Shown here: positions 48,553 to 61,110 of the stretch, in pieces
Position numbering within the stretch: position 1 is the first letter of the stretch
Layout: each line of letters starts with the position of its first letter
Assembly (NCBI GenBank): GCA_020746105.1
Contig: CM036618.1
Coordinates: forward strand, 123,367,280-123,431,279
Length of the DNA: 64,000 bases
DNA from: Trogon surrucura
Taxonomy: Eukaryota > Chordata > Aves > Trogoniformes > Trogonidae
Reading direction: 5' to 3'
Position numbers and translations under genes: made by a program
Notes under the pieces: generated by a model
The model's database searches: none
Seen by the model: only the letters and a program-made list of their open reading frames with translations
What the model was told of the DNA's origin: nothing

Positions 48553-51500
48553 ATGAATGTGTCGGTACCAGTAACGACAGTGGGCATCGAGCAGGATGTT
48601 GTGATTGACATAAGTAGATATTAATCAGGTTGTCCACTATTGCTTCGTTTTTCACACACAATGCAGATTGCATCCGAGTTGTAATTGCTGGGGCTACACA
48701 TGTGAAAATAAACATCGCTGCGTCTGACAGCACCACTTGGAATTATGTTTTCTTTTTCTGAAATAATTTTTGCTTATAGACCATAGGCCAGAAAGGCTCC
48801 AGCTACAGCCTCTTAAGAGGAGGTCAAAGACATAGCCAGGCGAAGGTCTTTGTGAAAATACAGTTTTCTGCGGTGCCATGTTGCACAGAGACCAACATCA
48901 TTTCCCAGCAGGTCTGACGTTCCCCTTGTGGCCTCTTCAAACACCCTGGGCCTCAGCTGCCCTATGCGGGGTAGAGCGCAAGGGAGCTTGCCTGCCTACG
49001 CAAACCTTCACCACCGAGACGCCAAAAACAGGGCACAGAATAGTCTTGTTTTTTTCCCCTTCTGTGCTTTTATTTGCAAAAATGTAAAATTTCGTTTTGG
49101 GTTATAGCCTCTAGGCAGTTGTTATCAGATGTAGTTAATGCAGTTGAACAAAATTCTCTGTGGCAGAGTATTTTCTAAAGTGGAGGAGAAAGCCACAAGT
49201 GACTTTTTCATCAACATTAACCTTTGTTGTGTGCTAAGAGTGCGAGTTTTCAGGTGTGTTCAGCTTTACTGCCCTGAGCTTTCCTATTGATTTTACCAGG
49301 AGTAAGTTACATTGAGTCCAAGTGCTGCCCTCTGGGTTCTTCACCGAGACAGGCTGGGGATGTGACAAGTGTGTGCCTTACCAAGCATGCTGGGCTCGGT
49401 GGCTCTTGGCTTTTCTCCACCCTGTCATTCACTAGCTTGAATACACAGACAAATCTTGAAGATAAATGGCAGCTTCTGCAACTTCGTCTGCTGACTCTGG
49501 AACGTTGAGAAATGTTGCTTTACTGTTGGATAGTGTTTTGAGATGGAAAGTGCAATACATGGCATGTGTTCCAATGTTATAGCATGGCAGTAGTTCCACA
49601 CATGCAACATCAAATTTAAACATCTGATGTAGAAGGAGCAGTGAACAATAAATGGCAAATAACCAGTAATTGTTTAATATACATATTCCACATCATATGT
49701 ACCTTAGCTGTAGGCACATATGGCATGGAAACAGGTGTTTTGCATGTATTCCCACAAATAAAACATCTTAAGGAGTAATGCCAGCTCACAGTAAACAAAA
49801 ACAACAAAAAGATTATTGAGACTATTGAGGGAAAGAAGTTCTTGGAACACAAATAAATGTTGTCTGTGTGTTGTCTGGCCATGCTCTCATATGTTGTCCT
49901 TCCCTCACATTGAGAAGTTAGCTTGGGTAAGAACTTAAACATTTAGCTTATACAAATCTTACCTCAAAAGGTAAAAACTGTCTTTAGTCAAATTTAACAC
50001 GGAACAGTTTTGGAGAAAATTTTACTTATCATGGCAGACCAGTGTAATTTTTTTGAGGGCACAAAGGAGCAAAGCTTTGGATGAAAGCTTGGGTCCCGAG
50101 CCTCCAAGCACTACCCATGCTTTGAATGAGGAAGCTAATCGAACAAAGTAGTTCAAATAGGATTTACTTATTTATTAGATGTTCTTACAGTGTAGACTAC
50201 ATGAGAACACAGACTTCATTTTACCTCTGTGTATCTTGAAAGAAATCAAATTGCTTTCTGTTGACTTTGGCCACAAGCAGTATCTGTGGAGCAATCTCTC
50301 TAAGTCATTCCTCGTGCAGCTGTGGAAAATCCCTCAAGGTTAGCAACTTTCAGATTCAGAGTTCCTTAAAAGCTGTAGGATGCCTTTGAAAAAACAAGTG
50401 GCCGTCCGAAAGCAGAAGGCATATGGGTGCAATATTAGAGCTGAGATGGGAAGAGAGGAGGATCCTTCAAAGAGGACCATTATATTCTACTATTTTCTGC
50501 AGAAAATATTTCCTGTTCTATAAAGAGGCAGAATGACTAGTGTGTAACATAAACCTGTAATAGAACAAATACTTCAAAGACACCTTGGGCCTGCTAGTAA
50601 ATCCATGCTACCCCCTGTCCATGACAGTAGTTGAGAAGGTTGTTCAGCAGTTTGTATCAGCACATGCTTATCCTTCTTTGACATCAGTCTCTGGTTCAGG
50701 AAGAACCTGATTTCCAGTACATGAAAAGTCCCATTGATTTCAGCCTGCAATATAAAACTAGTAACTATCATAATTATTATGATGCATTCCTGAGTCCTAG
50801 ACATTCAGTGATTGATCATCTAATATGCCCAAGTGTATTTTATCACGTAAGCAGCTTCCTACTTGCAAAGAAAGCACAATAGCTGATTTGTTGCCCGTAA
50901 TTACAACTCTAGTTTGTTATTCAAAACTTTTCTTAAGTTTGGTTATTTCAAGCTCTAGCTGATCACCTCTTGCATCCTGTTAAAAGCAGTCTACAAAATG
51001 CCAGCTGTGTGGATAAAATCACAAGTCTTTTCCACTTCCTGTAGGTTTCCTTAGTCTTCAGCATGAGTGAAGTACTAAGACGGGCTTAAACTTGGTCCTT
51101 GGGGTTTTTTTATGAGAAGCACTCCGATGCCTCCTGCATAACAGATGATGCTTCTGTGTTGCTGGAGGATGTGAATAATTAAAGCCTGCATCATGTCTTA
51201 ACTGTTGCAATTTGAGCAAAGGAGTGTATTTGTGGCTAAATACTTTTCTTAGCTGCAACACAGAAAATGCATGCGCAGTAGACTTTGGCAAATGAGTTCA
51301 AAACTTCATAATTAACTGACTGTCAAAAATTTGGAAGCGTAACACAGGAGGTGGTTAGGAAATCAAAGTATGATATGTTTTTAATCACAAAACACAAGGA
51401 AATTTTAAAAATTTATGAGTAATAAATCTATATTGTTGGTACCAAATGGCTCCCTTTGCAATCCTTTAATGTAACACCTGCGCTTCCTCTCCATGAGTAA

Positions 51501-52224
51501 CGACTCATTTTTTGACTGCCTGAGGAGCAGTGCAAGAGTAGGTTTGCAGGCTCAGGAGAACAAAGCCAGGTTCCCAGACTGAGCTCTGACTGCACCTTAG
51601 GATTCCTTTTACAGTCTGTTTGGTTTGTAATTCAAATCGCTCCAGACCAGAGTTAATGTTTAGACCACAGCCACCTGAAATTTGCTTCAGGGCTGAAGCC
51701 CAACCAGATTGCAAATGGAGGAAACACTTGAGGTTTGCTAAATACAGTTAATAGGGGATTAGAGGCTGTGTTTTTTATGGTAGCAGAGGGAGGTCTGCAA
51801 TAGAAAAAATATTAACATGCAAATATACAACTTCAGCTGTGTTGAGCAGGATGCAATTGATTGCACTGGAGACATCAAGTAGCTATTCTTGCTTTCATTA
51901 AGCAGTGGGAAAAGGAGAGGAGGAAGATAACAGAGCTCTGATATAATTTTTGATGAAGGATGGTCTTTTACAGCCAGCTAGTGGGAAATGACCGACTGGC
52001 TGGGTAACTGGACTGTGAGTTATAGGATTCCAGAGGTGGTATCTGTCTTTCTGTTGCTTGTTTGTTATGTGCAGAAAGACTTGAGCAAATCTTTATCTTT
52101 GTTTTCCACTTGCTTTTTTAACAGCCATGTCTATTTAGCTCCTTGAGGCTCCTTTGCTGTGTGCATGTGTGTCTGCACTGCCTCATAGATGTGGGTGTAC
52201 CCGTCTTAGGAATATTTGGCGCTG
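48553..52224. other. Unique non-coding sequence
   Basis: No gene, RNA gene or clear repeat is recognised. The minus-strand 108-codon frame at 49616-49942 and all others are unsupported. Confidence 0.5.
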
Positions 52225-52790
52225 CCTTATAAATCACATTCCCAGAAATGGAGAGCTAGAAGGAAGCTTGGAGGTCCTTGAGCTGGATGAAACAGGATCA
52301 AGTGTGGCTAAGCCATGCTTACCAGACATTTGTCTCAACATTTTCTTTAAAACTCCAGCAAAGGAAATTCCACATTTCAGGGTTGCCTGTTCAAGTGGTA
52401 TTTATCTAAACTTTGTCTGCATAATTCCAGTGAAGGAGATTCCACACTCCTAGGTGCCTGTTCCAGTATTTCACCGCTGTAGCTGAAATGTTTTTCTGAT
52501 ATCTAACCTAAGTCGTCTTTGCTAGAGCTTACACTGATTCCTCCTCTTTCCTCTCCCGCTGACTGTGAAGAACAATCAATCAATCATTCCTCTCTTCTTA
52601 AAAGTCCCTATGAATTGGAAGACTCTTTGTCACATTCATTCCTCAGTTTCCTCTGCTCCAGACTAAACAACACCCAAGTCTTTATCCTCCCCTCAAGTGG
52701 CAGATTCAGAACAGCAGCTGGCCTTTAGAGTGGTTTCTGAACTGCCGAAAATGTGTGTAGTCCTTAGTCGTTTCTCCAGAGCCAAGAGGA
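52225..52790 (-). mobile_element. Ancient CR1 LINE relic (turtle/crocodile-like type)
   Basis: The plus-strand order of worn landmarks matches the reverse complement of old amniote CR1 elements. Near the left end are AGGATCAAGTGTGGCTAAGC and CCAGACATTTGTCTCAACAT. In the middle are GTGAAGGAGATTCCACACTC, TTCTGATATCTAACCTAAGT and GAAGAACAATCAATC. Further on are CTCTGCTCCAGACTAAACAA and CTGCCGAAAATGTGTG. The 3' end lies at the left, near ATAAATCACATTCCCAGAAA. Divergence is much higher than in the other CR1 copies. The stretch around 52351-52470 is internally duplicated. Confidence 0.7.
52330..52474. repeat. Tandem duplication of about 72 bp inside the old CR1
   Basis: AACTCCAGCAAAGGAAATTC (52351) and AATTCCAGTGAAGGAGATTC (52423) start matching segments. 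Both continue with CCACA, a short spacer and TTGCCTGTTC or GTGCCTGTTC. The offset is about 72 bp. Translating the plus strand shows the echo directly: TPAKEIPHF then IPVKEIPHS. The two units have since diverged, so the duplication is old. Confidence 0.7.
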
Positions 52791-54849
52791 TTTACCCTTC
52801 TCGAACTCTTTGCAAATTTAGTCCTGAGATTAAGAGGTTCAAAACCAGTTGTGAATGCAGAAGAGACCTCACAGTTGATATGGTTAGAAAGGAACATCAG
52901 AAGACTTTGGGCATTTCTGCTGCTTTAACGGCTTGCATGTGAGTGAGAAAGCGTGTGTGCACGCAAGCAGTTTTTAATGCGACAAAACTAGATTTTAAAG
53001 GATGAGTTTCACTTTAAAGAAAGTGCTTTCCTGAGGGAAGGAGTATGGACAGGGAAGAGGTGGCCACTTGGGTTGGCAATGGAAGCCAAGGGCTGCAGAT
53101 ATCAGAGGGGACGCAGGTGGGGTGGAGCTGTGAGGACCACCTTGGACATGTGCACTTGCTCTGAAAAGCCTTTATCTGCCACAGTTCCCAGCAACCAGAA
53201 CTGGGAGGAGCTTGAGAGCCTTTGTTTGCTTTTTTGCTCCCTTCGTCTCTTCCCCCTTGCCTTGCCACTTGAGTTGTTATTTTCTGCTTCCATGTGGAAT
53301 TTCAAAAAGACAAATGCTGAAGAGAACCAACATTTCCAAAATTCCAAACTCCAAGGACACTTGTTTCCATATTTTTGCTCTTAGGGAAAACAAGGACTGT
53401 AAACCTCAGCTATGATTCCCATAATCCCAGTCTGATTTTTTGTTGTCCTTACTAGAAAAAGAAAGACTTTTAACTGAAAAACAGCTTTAAAAAAAAACAC
53501 AAAAAATATCAAGTTTTAAAGGACTCCCTCAAAATCTAGACCAGACTGTTGAAGATGACATGATGTTTTTTTGGATTTTGTGGTGTTTTTTTTCTCTCAT
53601 GAAAGCTGAGTTGCCGCAAAAGAGTTCATCTGATCAGGAACCATGTATTCTTTTGAAGACAGATTTGGTCATAACATTTTTATTCAGAAAAGACAGTAGC
53701 GAGTTTCTGTGCCACTTTCTTCAGAGACCACAGGCAGGTAGCATGTACCATTGGAGGAGACGTGATGCAGGAGCTTGGCTCTGCGAGCACAGCCCACAGG
53801 GACAGATTGTCATCACGATGTATCCTTGTTCCTGACAGAAGCAGAAGGCAGGGGACGTTTTTCCGCACCTGCAGCTGCCTCGACATATCTCCTGCTAAGT
53901 ACAGCAGCTTTTGTGGCCAGCAAATTTTATGGGGCAATGGCTTGGCTAGGCTTTTTTAATTTCTTAAAATCCAACAGGAAATAAGCAAAGCAAGATACAG
54001 ATATGCATATTTTTTGATATCCACAGGGAAAACTCTTGCCTTCTGCCCGATGCTAGGGATGTTGGCATGAGAGAGCAGATGATATTGCAAAGCCCTCAGC
54101 TGTCTTCTCAATCAGCTTTTGAAGAAAGCTACATGAGAGATGATTTTTGTGCAGTTTTAGCATGATCGCAGTTATTCATGCTGCCTTCCACAGCAGAGGT
54201 GTGCAGCGTGCTCACTTATGTGTTGCCACAGTTAAAACACTGGCTCGATACAATCTTGTGACTGACCCACCTCGTCCATGAAACTGTGGGGAAAACCAAA
54301 AGTGGTCTAAGGTAAAAGGCAATATTTAGCACCTCTCACCCCACTGCTCTACCCACTGTTTAAAAATCTTCATTCTCTCTAGAGGAGGATAGCAACAAAT
54401 CACACGACGCCTTACTCATCCTAGTACTAAACAACAAGCTCTTTCAGGGGTTAAAGCAAACCTGTACATGTAGTTATTCCCAAGTTCATGTCATTTGAGG
54501 TGATTCATCCACCAGGAACAATGTTGTGAGCTGGTTTTGTGCAACCCAAGTTTGTAGCTCTGTCTTCCAGGGCTAAAAAGTTGGTAGAGGACTGGCCAGA
54601 ACTGCCTGTTGTTAGAAACATCCACCTACAGAAGCTTCATCTTTGTGCCTGTCCCTGTTATCTCTACCCTTGTGACCTGTTAGATGGATGATCTTTGTTC
54701 TTCCAAAAACTTCTGAACATCTGAACTTAACCTGGCAGATGTAGCTGAAAAAAGATGTCTTCATGTAAAATATGTACTAGATCCCTGATATCTCTTTAAA
54801 GAGGAACTCTTATCTACAATATTGACACTGAAATTGAGTGCTTTGTGCC
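52791..54849. other. Unique non-coding sequence
   Basis: No gene is recognised. Several overlapping frames on both strands (53014-53415 and 53560-53984) have no identifiable domain. Confidence 0.5.
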
Positions 54850-54945
54850 TAGGTAAAAGATCACAGCCAGGAGAATTCCTAAAATCTCACTTGCGAAGTG
54901 ACAGGATTCAAACAGCACTTTGCTCTGACTATATTTACTCCCCCC
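54850..54945 (-). repeat. MIR-like SINE relic
   Basis: AAGATCACAGCCAGGAG, then GCGAAGTGACAGGATTCAAA, then CAGCACTTTGCTCTGACTAT resemble the reverse complement of MIR ('aaggtcacacagc...gtggcagagctgggattcaaaccca...tgctctt'). Orientation is minus. Similarity is modest. Confidence 0.4.
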
Positions 54946-57900
54946 TTCACTACTTTCAAACAGGGTTTAAATCAAAGAATACAGACACACTTTAATTATT
55001 ACTGTTGTTGATGACAATAAATTCAAAATTCTTCAGGGACCAATATGATTGTCCACTTTGACCTGTGGTGTAAAACAAGCCAAAGAATTTGGCCTTGCTA
55101 TATTTATATTATTCCTTACCAAGTACATGAACTATCAATGACATTAATCTATGACTGAGCCAGGAGCGCATCTTTTAGAAAAGAATCCAATCTTGATTGC
55201 AGATTCCAAGTGATGATAGAATTACAACACCCAGGAGAAGTTACTCTCATATGTTTAAAAAAAAAAAAAAAAGAAAGTATTTCCTACTTGAACAAGATGA
55301 GCGTTAACTTCCAGTCAGGAGTTCTGCATGTCCTGTGTGCTAGACTGCACATCCTACTAACAGTACTTCTCTGATCTAGATTTTTTTGGAATATAAAAGA
55401 AAATGATGGTCATTATTCTTAGGAGAAAACCTTGATGAACTCTAAATGTTTCAGGAAAAAGTAACTGTTGATATTGAATCTTTTTTAAAAAATAACTGTC
55501 TCATTCAAAATACTTGTATTTTTTATCTAAGCATGATAAAAAATACATGACATTTCAAAGAAAACATACGGACCCTCATTCAGAAAGTTGTACAGAGAAG
55601 TTAGAAGACAGAAATTGTGTCTATCTTCAACATTGTGAAACAAAAAATATCTTTGATATCTTTTAGCTGTGCTGAAATCCTTCAAATTTTAAGCACATTC
55701 AGACCGCCTGGTTATCTATCACAACTTTAAATTCTAAGGTCCTTGTATAAAAGGATTTATTTAGCCAATTCTTATAGGTGTTCCTTCCTCTATATAAAAA
55801 ATATAGATCATTTCTTTGTGCAGTATGAACAGTGATGATTTGCATGGCTATAAATGGTGTAGAAAAGCATCAAAAATTTCAAAAGTGCTAGAACTAATGA
55901 ACAAAGTGCCATTTCCTCCAATAGGGATTTTATTTGAAATTTCTTAGAGCATCCTTATCATACTTCTCTATCTGTAAAAAACCTCCAGGTTTTTCTTCCT
56001 GAAAGCAGCTACTGAAACCTGAAAGGTTTAATCCATATGATGAAGTAAAGCCCAAAATTCATATGGTGAGAAACCAGACGGTTGACTAGGAAGTGTTTGT
56101 AAAACACAGATGCAAAACCCAGACATTTTCATGTTTTGTTTTGCTGTTGGATTTTCAAAAACTATTTTTCTAGACATTTCCTTGCCCATTATTCTTAGTA
56201 AAGATTTTACTGGGTTATGGACTATTTTCTTTGGGCCAGGCAAAAGGTGCTAAGATGTATCCTCTGGAATTTAAAGGTACTGTTTTTTTTTTTTCTTGAA
56301 GGTAGGTATGTTATTCCGTACTGAAGTCTGATGGGGAAAAGCATATAAATAATTAATTCCAGGAAGGTTAAAATATTGTTTACTCTTTGATTGACTCCCA
56401 GGAGAGGGGAGGCAAAAAATAAATCAAAACATTCCATTCTGTGAGTTCCAACTTTTATGGATTTCCCATTGGTAATGTTTCACTTACTATGGTTAAGGAC
56501 TTTGTGTAATGAAATAGGTTAATATGTATAGGAAAGCATTTAGGCCAACAAGGTTTGCTTGATCCTGGACCAGTAAACGCAAGGTTTTCTGTTTAAGTCA
56601 TTTGTGCCAGCCACCCCTTTTAGACTGTCTAATTCACTTCCACTGAAACAGCCTCATTTAAGCTGTACCTGCCAACTTGTGACTAACAAAGAGTATACTT
56701 TTAATTTGCCTGGGATCACACACTTTAGCATTAAACCACAAAAAGGAGAAACCTGATGGCTGCTGCTGCTCTTCACTTCTGTCATGTTACCAAAAAGGAG
56801 AAAGTGGAAGGGGGAATGGGACAGGAGCCGTGTGGGGTGTGCAAGTGTGTGTGAGAGGGATGGGAGTGTGGAGTGGGGCTGTCATGCTTCCTTAGAGCTG
56901 GGGTCAAGCCTTCTGCTAGATATTTCTCTATTACCATCCACTATGCTGTTCTACCCAATTTAAATATTCCTCTGCTCTGAACACCTTATCTGAAGAACTG
57001 TTTGATTTTTTTAAGAAGTGGAAGAATAAAAGGTGAGGCAGGGGGGAGGGACAAAAACAACAAAAAAAAGTAGGGTTAGCCTTCTAAACTGCTGGTTCTT
57101 CCTGGCAGGTGTATAACACATTGTCCAGAATCCCTTGCTGAATTCTTCGTGTTCATATTCCAAAGAAAACCACTGTGGCTGTCTTCAGCTGTTGTCTCTG
57201 TTGGAGGTCCTTGTAGAAAGCCAAGGGCTGGGGTGAATAACATCTTGTAGTTCAGAAATAGATTTTTGGGCTTTTCTCCTGTATGTACCTTTGAATCCCT
57301 ATGTGAATTACATTCATAAAATATATATCAATAGAAATGTAAATATAAGCACAGTAAAACAGGTGTATTACAAAACAAATAGAGTGGAAAGAGCTCAGGA
57401 CATCTTCTTCCAGAGCTAATACTGAAGTACACACATTTTATTTGTGGTTCATCAGGGAAAACTGGAAGAAGGCACAAGTCAGTCCATGTTATGAAACCTC
57501 GAGGACGCTGTGGCCATGTGTTTTGAAGGGGAAAGGTGACTAATAATGCTGAGGATCCAAATCCAAACACTCCTCATTGTTAAAGTTGCTCGTGTCTTAG
57601 CCAGTTGCTAATGCTGATGTTGCCAGCATCTTAACTCAGCACAATTGGGTATGGACAGATCTCTTTCCCTGTCAGGTTAGGATTCCTTTAAATCCTCTCT
57701 TTTCCTTTTATGTCTCCCTCAACTCATGTATTTGTGCCATGAAAGCATTTTTCTGGGAATCACTAGCAGGCACACTTCCTTGTAATCTTCCAAGGCTTGC
57801 TCATCTGTATTATTCTGAAAGCATTATGCAAAGTTTCTAATCTGTTATCACTAGGTTGTAGATGCAAATCCTTTTGGAGAAGGATTTCACAACCAATAGG

Positions 57901-58104
57901 GAAGTGTTTTCCCTTGACCCTTTTCGGCTGGGCCCCTTTATGCAAAATTACTTATGGGAAAATAGGCCTTGGTATGTCCTTCGAATTCAGTTAGCTTTGC
58001 CAGTATGCTCTTCTGGATTACAGATATTTGAGGACTAGTGTATTTAGCGTAGACCGCTGACATCTCTTCTAGCATGATGAAATGTGGTGCATGTCAGAGG
58101 ACAG
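54946..58104. other. Unique AT-rich non-coding sequence
   Basis: AT-rich single-copy DNA with a 16-base A run at 55257-55272 and a 12-base T run at 56283-56294. The part at about 54975-55180 (ACAATAAATTC, GACCAATATGATTGTCC, TGACATTAATC) has an enhancer-like texture but is weaker than the blocks listed separately. No gene is recognised. Confidence 0.45.
55257..55272. repeat. Poly(A) tract, 16 bp
   Basis: Run of 16 A. No AATAAA signal or transcript-like body precedes it, so a simple repeat is more likely than a retrocopy tail. Confidence 0.8.
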
Positions 58105-58240
58105 ACAACAAGACTATGAGATCCCTGAGGCAGGCATTGCAATTTTTATTTTATGTTTATTTGGTAGGTAACACAATGGGTATCTGATCTGTGAAAAAGA
58201 CTTCAGAGTGTCACTTCAATACATATCATTGCTTAAAATA
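58105..58240 (+). repeat. Ancient amniote retroposon tail
   Basis: AAGACTATGAGATCCCTGAG and GCAGGCATTGCAATTTTTAT are followed by ATTTGGTAGGTAACACAATG and GGTATCTGATCTGTG, then ACTTCAATACATA. Together they match in order the tail that I recall as frequent in turtle and crocodilian genomes ('agactgtgagctctttggggcaggga...cacaatggggtcctgatctgtga...accacaatacaaata'). I recall it as a SINE/LINE 3' end but do not assign a family. Confidence 0.5.
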
Positions 58241-60799
58241 TAAGAACCTTTAGTTAAGCTGAAGCGTTTCACAGAAACACTTGATTCAGAAGGAAAAACA
58301 CAGATTGTCTCACGAACAGTTTACAGAATATTTTTCTTAAACAGTGCATGCTCCAGCATTAATTCTACACAGGGTGCTGTCAGATCACTTTGTATTTTTT
58401 GCAGACTTCTAATCTTTTCCCAGTACCAAGAGCCGTACAGTATTATTTTACACACTCTCCTTTGAACCTAGAAGTGTAAATATGCATGCGAACCACCCCA
58501 AAATCATAATAAGATTATATGAATGCTTGCAACCACACAGCAGAAACAATGGGGTTGCACAATTCCTCTGCTCCAGCACTGCTGAATTTTAATGAGGGAT
58601 AGTTGGTACATGCTGATACTCCTATAGCTACCCTGGAGCCAGAACAGTGATTTAAGACGCCAGCAACAGAGTGTGTAGGTGAGTCTTAACTGTAGCGTGC
58701 CTTGGAGAGTAGAGCATGATATAGCAGGTTGAAAAAAATGGCAGGGAAATAAACTGATTAAATTAGAGTGAGAAATGGGACTGGAAGGAGGAAAGATTAA
58801 AATTACCAATCACCTGTGGTGCTTTCATTGGCTGCTGAGCATCTGTTGGAGAGAATATGACAGGAATAATAGGAATAGTTCAAATACAGGACATCCTGTC
58901 ATGAATCGAAATGCTCATGCTCTGGGGTTTAAAGCAATCACTTAAATATCAGGGATTAAGAGGAGAATTTAATAGTGTTGCTTCTCTCCTAGGCCAGAGT
59001 TTGTTTTCACTTTCTCTCTGCTAACCTAGGGTACACCTGGGAGCCGCCTGGGAAAGCATTTGCAATAGGTGTACCTCTCAAAAATGTGCTTTTTCAGATA
59101 CAAAGATATCCCTCTTGTTTGCAGCTAATCTAAGAATAAGCATTGCTCAGGGCGAGTTTCTTTTCAAGCGAGCTGGCTGTGTTCCTGTTGCATGCCACGG
59201 GGTCTGCATCTCCTCTGGGCCCCCGTAGGCTCTTACACATATTTGTAAGAATGCGTGTGTGTTCCTCACTGCAAAACATTTAAAATAACATGAAAGGTGT
59301 GTTGGGGCCTGTAAGGCAGTTTTTGTGTAGCATGATGCCAAGGAGAAGTACGATACAGTCTGGGATGTGCAGGACAATGGGGGTCAGTCCTGCCCCACTT
59401 GTGCCTTAGGGAGAGAACCTGAGCATGAACCATCACAAGACCTGCAGCAGGAATTCGTCTTCTGTGGAACCTGTTGTTTCATTACAAATAAGAGTTTGGA
59501 CTATTGAGTAATATAGACCTTGTGTTGTAATTTTGCTTATTATTGGGAACTGTCTTGCTGGGAGTTTGTGTTTGGGCTTACAGTGTGTTTTGTAGTGCAG
59601 AAGGAAATCTTTTCACCAGTAGCCAAATCTTTTTTGCTTCCATCTCACCAAGCTCCTTGTGAGCAATTATAGGAAATTTTTCTCACAGAATTATTATTAG
59701 CATGCAATACTTTGCTTGAAATAATAGCTCACTTTTACAGAGGGATTTTATTTTGCTAATACCAGGTTATGACATCTCACTGAAGCTGCCTGTTCCTCTT
59801 TGGTTGCATCCTTTTCTAGAAGACGAAAGCTTTACCTTTTTGAGGCAAGCTGGTAGGTTTTTTTTTAACTCCAGGTTCTTTGTACTGCAACACATCAGTT
59901 CTTGTCACATTCTTCTCATGATATCGTACCAGAATATGGATTTCGTGTCCCAGGATACGGGTAGCTCTACTCACCTGTCCTTTTCGAATTGTTTTAATTG
60001 AAACAATGAAAGTATGTAGGAGTGACCCCAACCAAATAAAGCATATTGGAGTGAAAGCTCCTGCTCTAAACCTCCACAAACCTTTACCCAGGAGTTAGAG
60101 AAAATCATATATCCACAACCTGGTCTGCCATGTGTTTTGTAGTCTTGACCAGGGATTGCTGTGCTTAGTTAACCAAAAACTGAGAAAAAAGACATTTCTC
60201 ATCCTAAAGATGCTACCCATTGTATGATTTGTAGAATGTGTCACATTTTGATGAGATGTCCGCTGTTGAATAACATTACCAGCCTAATCTGTATTTTGTG
60301 TCAACATTTTTCAAAGATGAAGCAACTGAATAAATATCTCTTGGATTTCTCATGAATTAGGCTGGACATACAGTCTCTTGATTCATCTAGCCCAAGCTTA
60401 CCATTCTTTTTAGTTTTCCACAAGCTAAGAAAATGTCAGCCCTTTTCTGGATACCAAAGACAGATTTAAATCTATTGCATGGTCAACTGCCAATTCTAAA
60501 ACTGCTTGTTTTTTACCAACAGTAGTGGTTTTTAAACAATGCTACTTGTTGTATTTAAACAACAGTAGTTATTAAATTGCTTTTAGTCTTTAAGACTGTT
60601 AGGTTATTTTATGAGGTAGTTTCTTCTAATTGATCTTGAAAGGGAAAACATCTTTTTGACTTAGTACGTTGTGCATAGGAACAACAAAGCAAAACCTCTA
60701 CTAATCACAGTCAAAACGTGCATTTGGCTTTTCCTGGGCTTAGAAGCTGCCTTCCTGAAACACGTCTTATTATTGAGAAAGGAAGGAAAAATTCTGGTA
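58241..60799. other. Unique non-coding sequence
   Basis: No gene is recognised. The segment 60356-60420 contains CATCTAGCCCAAGC, weakly like an old CR1, but too little to call. Confidence 0.45.
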
Positions 60800-61110
60800 T
60801 AAGTACAGCCACGCCTCTAAATTGATTATTCTTGTAGGATTTGCTCATCCTATTTTGACTGTGTTATAAAACACAATGGGAGCGATTCCAGCTTGAGCAC
60901 ATCACTCCAGCGTCAAGCAGCCCATGATGTCACGAGGAATTCCTTGTCGTAAGGGACGTCCCCGAGGAGAGTATTTGCTCTGCTGGAGAACAGCCATCCA
61001 CCCACACGCTCTGTCTCCACCCAGCTGCTCCATCCAAATAAGCAAACCAAAGGGAGTGCTTTGACTAATCGAGTGAGTAGGAGTGATGCCATGACAATAC
61101 AATAACGTGT
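60800..61110. promoter_or_regulatory. Candidate conserved non-coding element
   Basis: Repeat-free block with CCACGCCTCTAAATTGATTA (a CACGCC/KLF-like box beside a homeodomain core), CCATGATGTCACGAGG (CRE-like), GGGACGTCCCCGAGG (near-palindromic GGGACGTCCC) and GACTAATCGAGTGAG (TAATC, bicoid-type core). CpG words are more frequent here than nearby. Function is inferred from motifs only. Confidence 0.3.

Noticed and set aside
60356..60420. Possible old CR1 (CATCTAGCCCAAGC)
   Set aside because: Only one short landmark is present, with no ordered second landmark.
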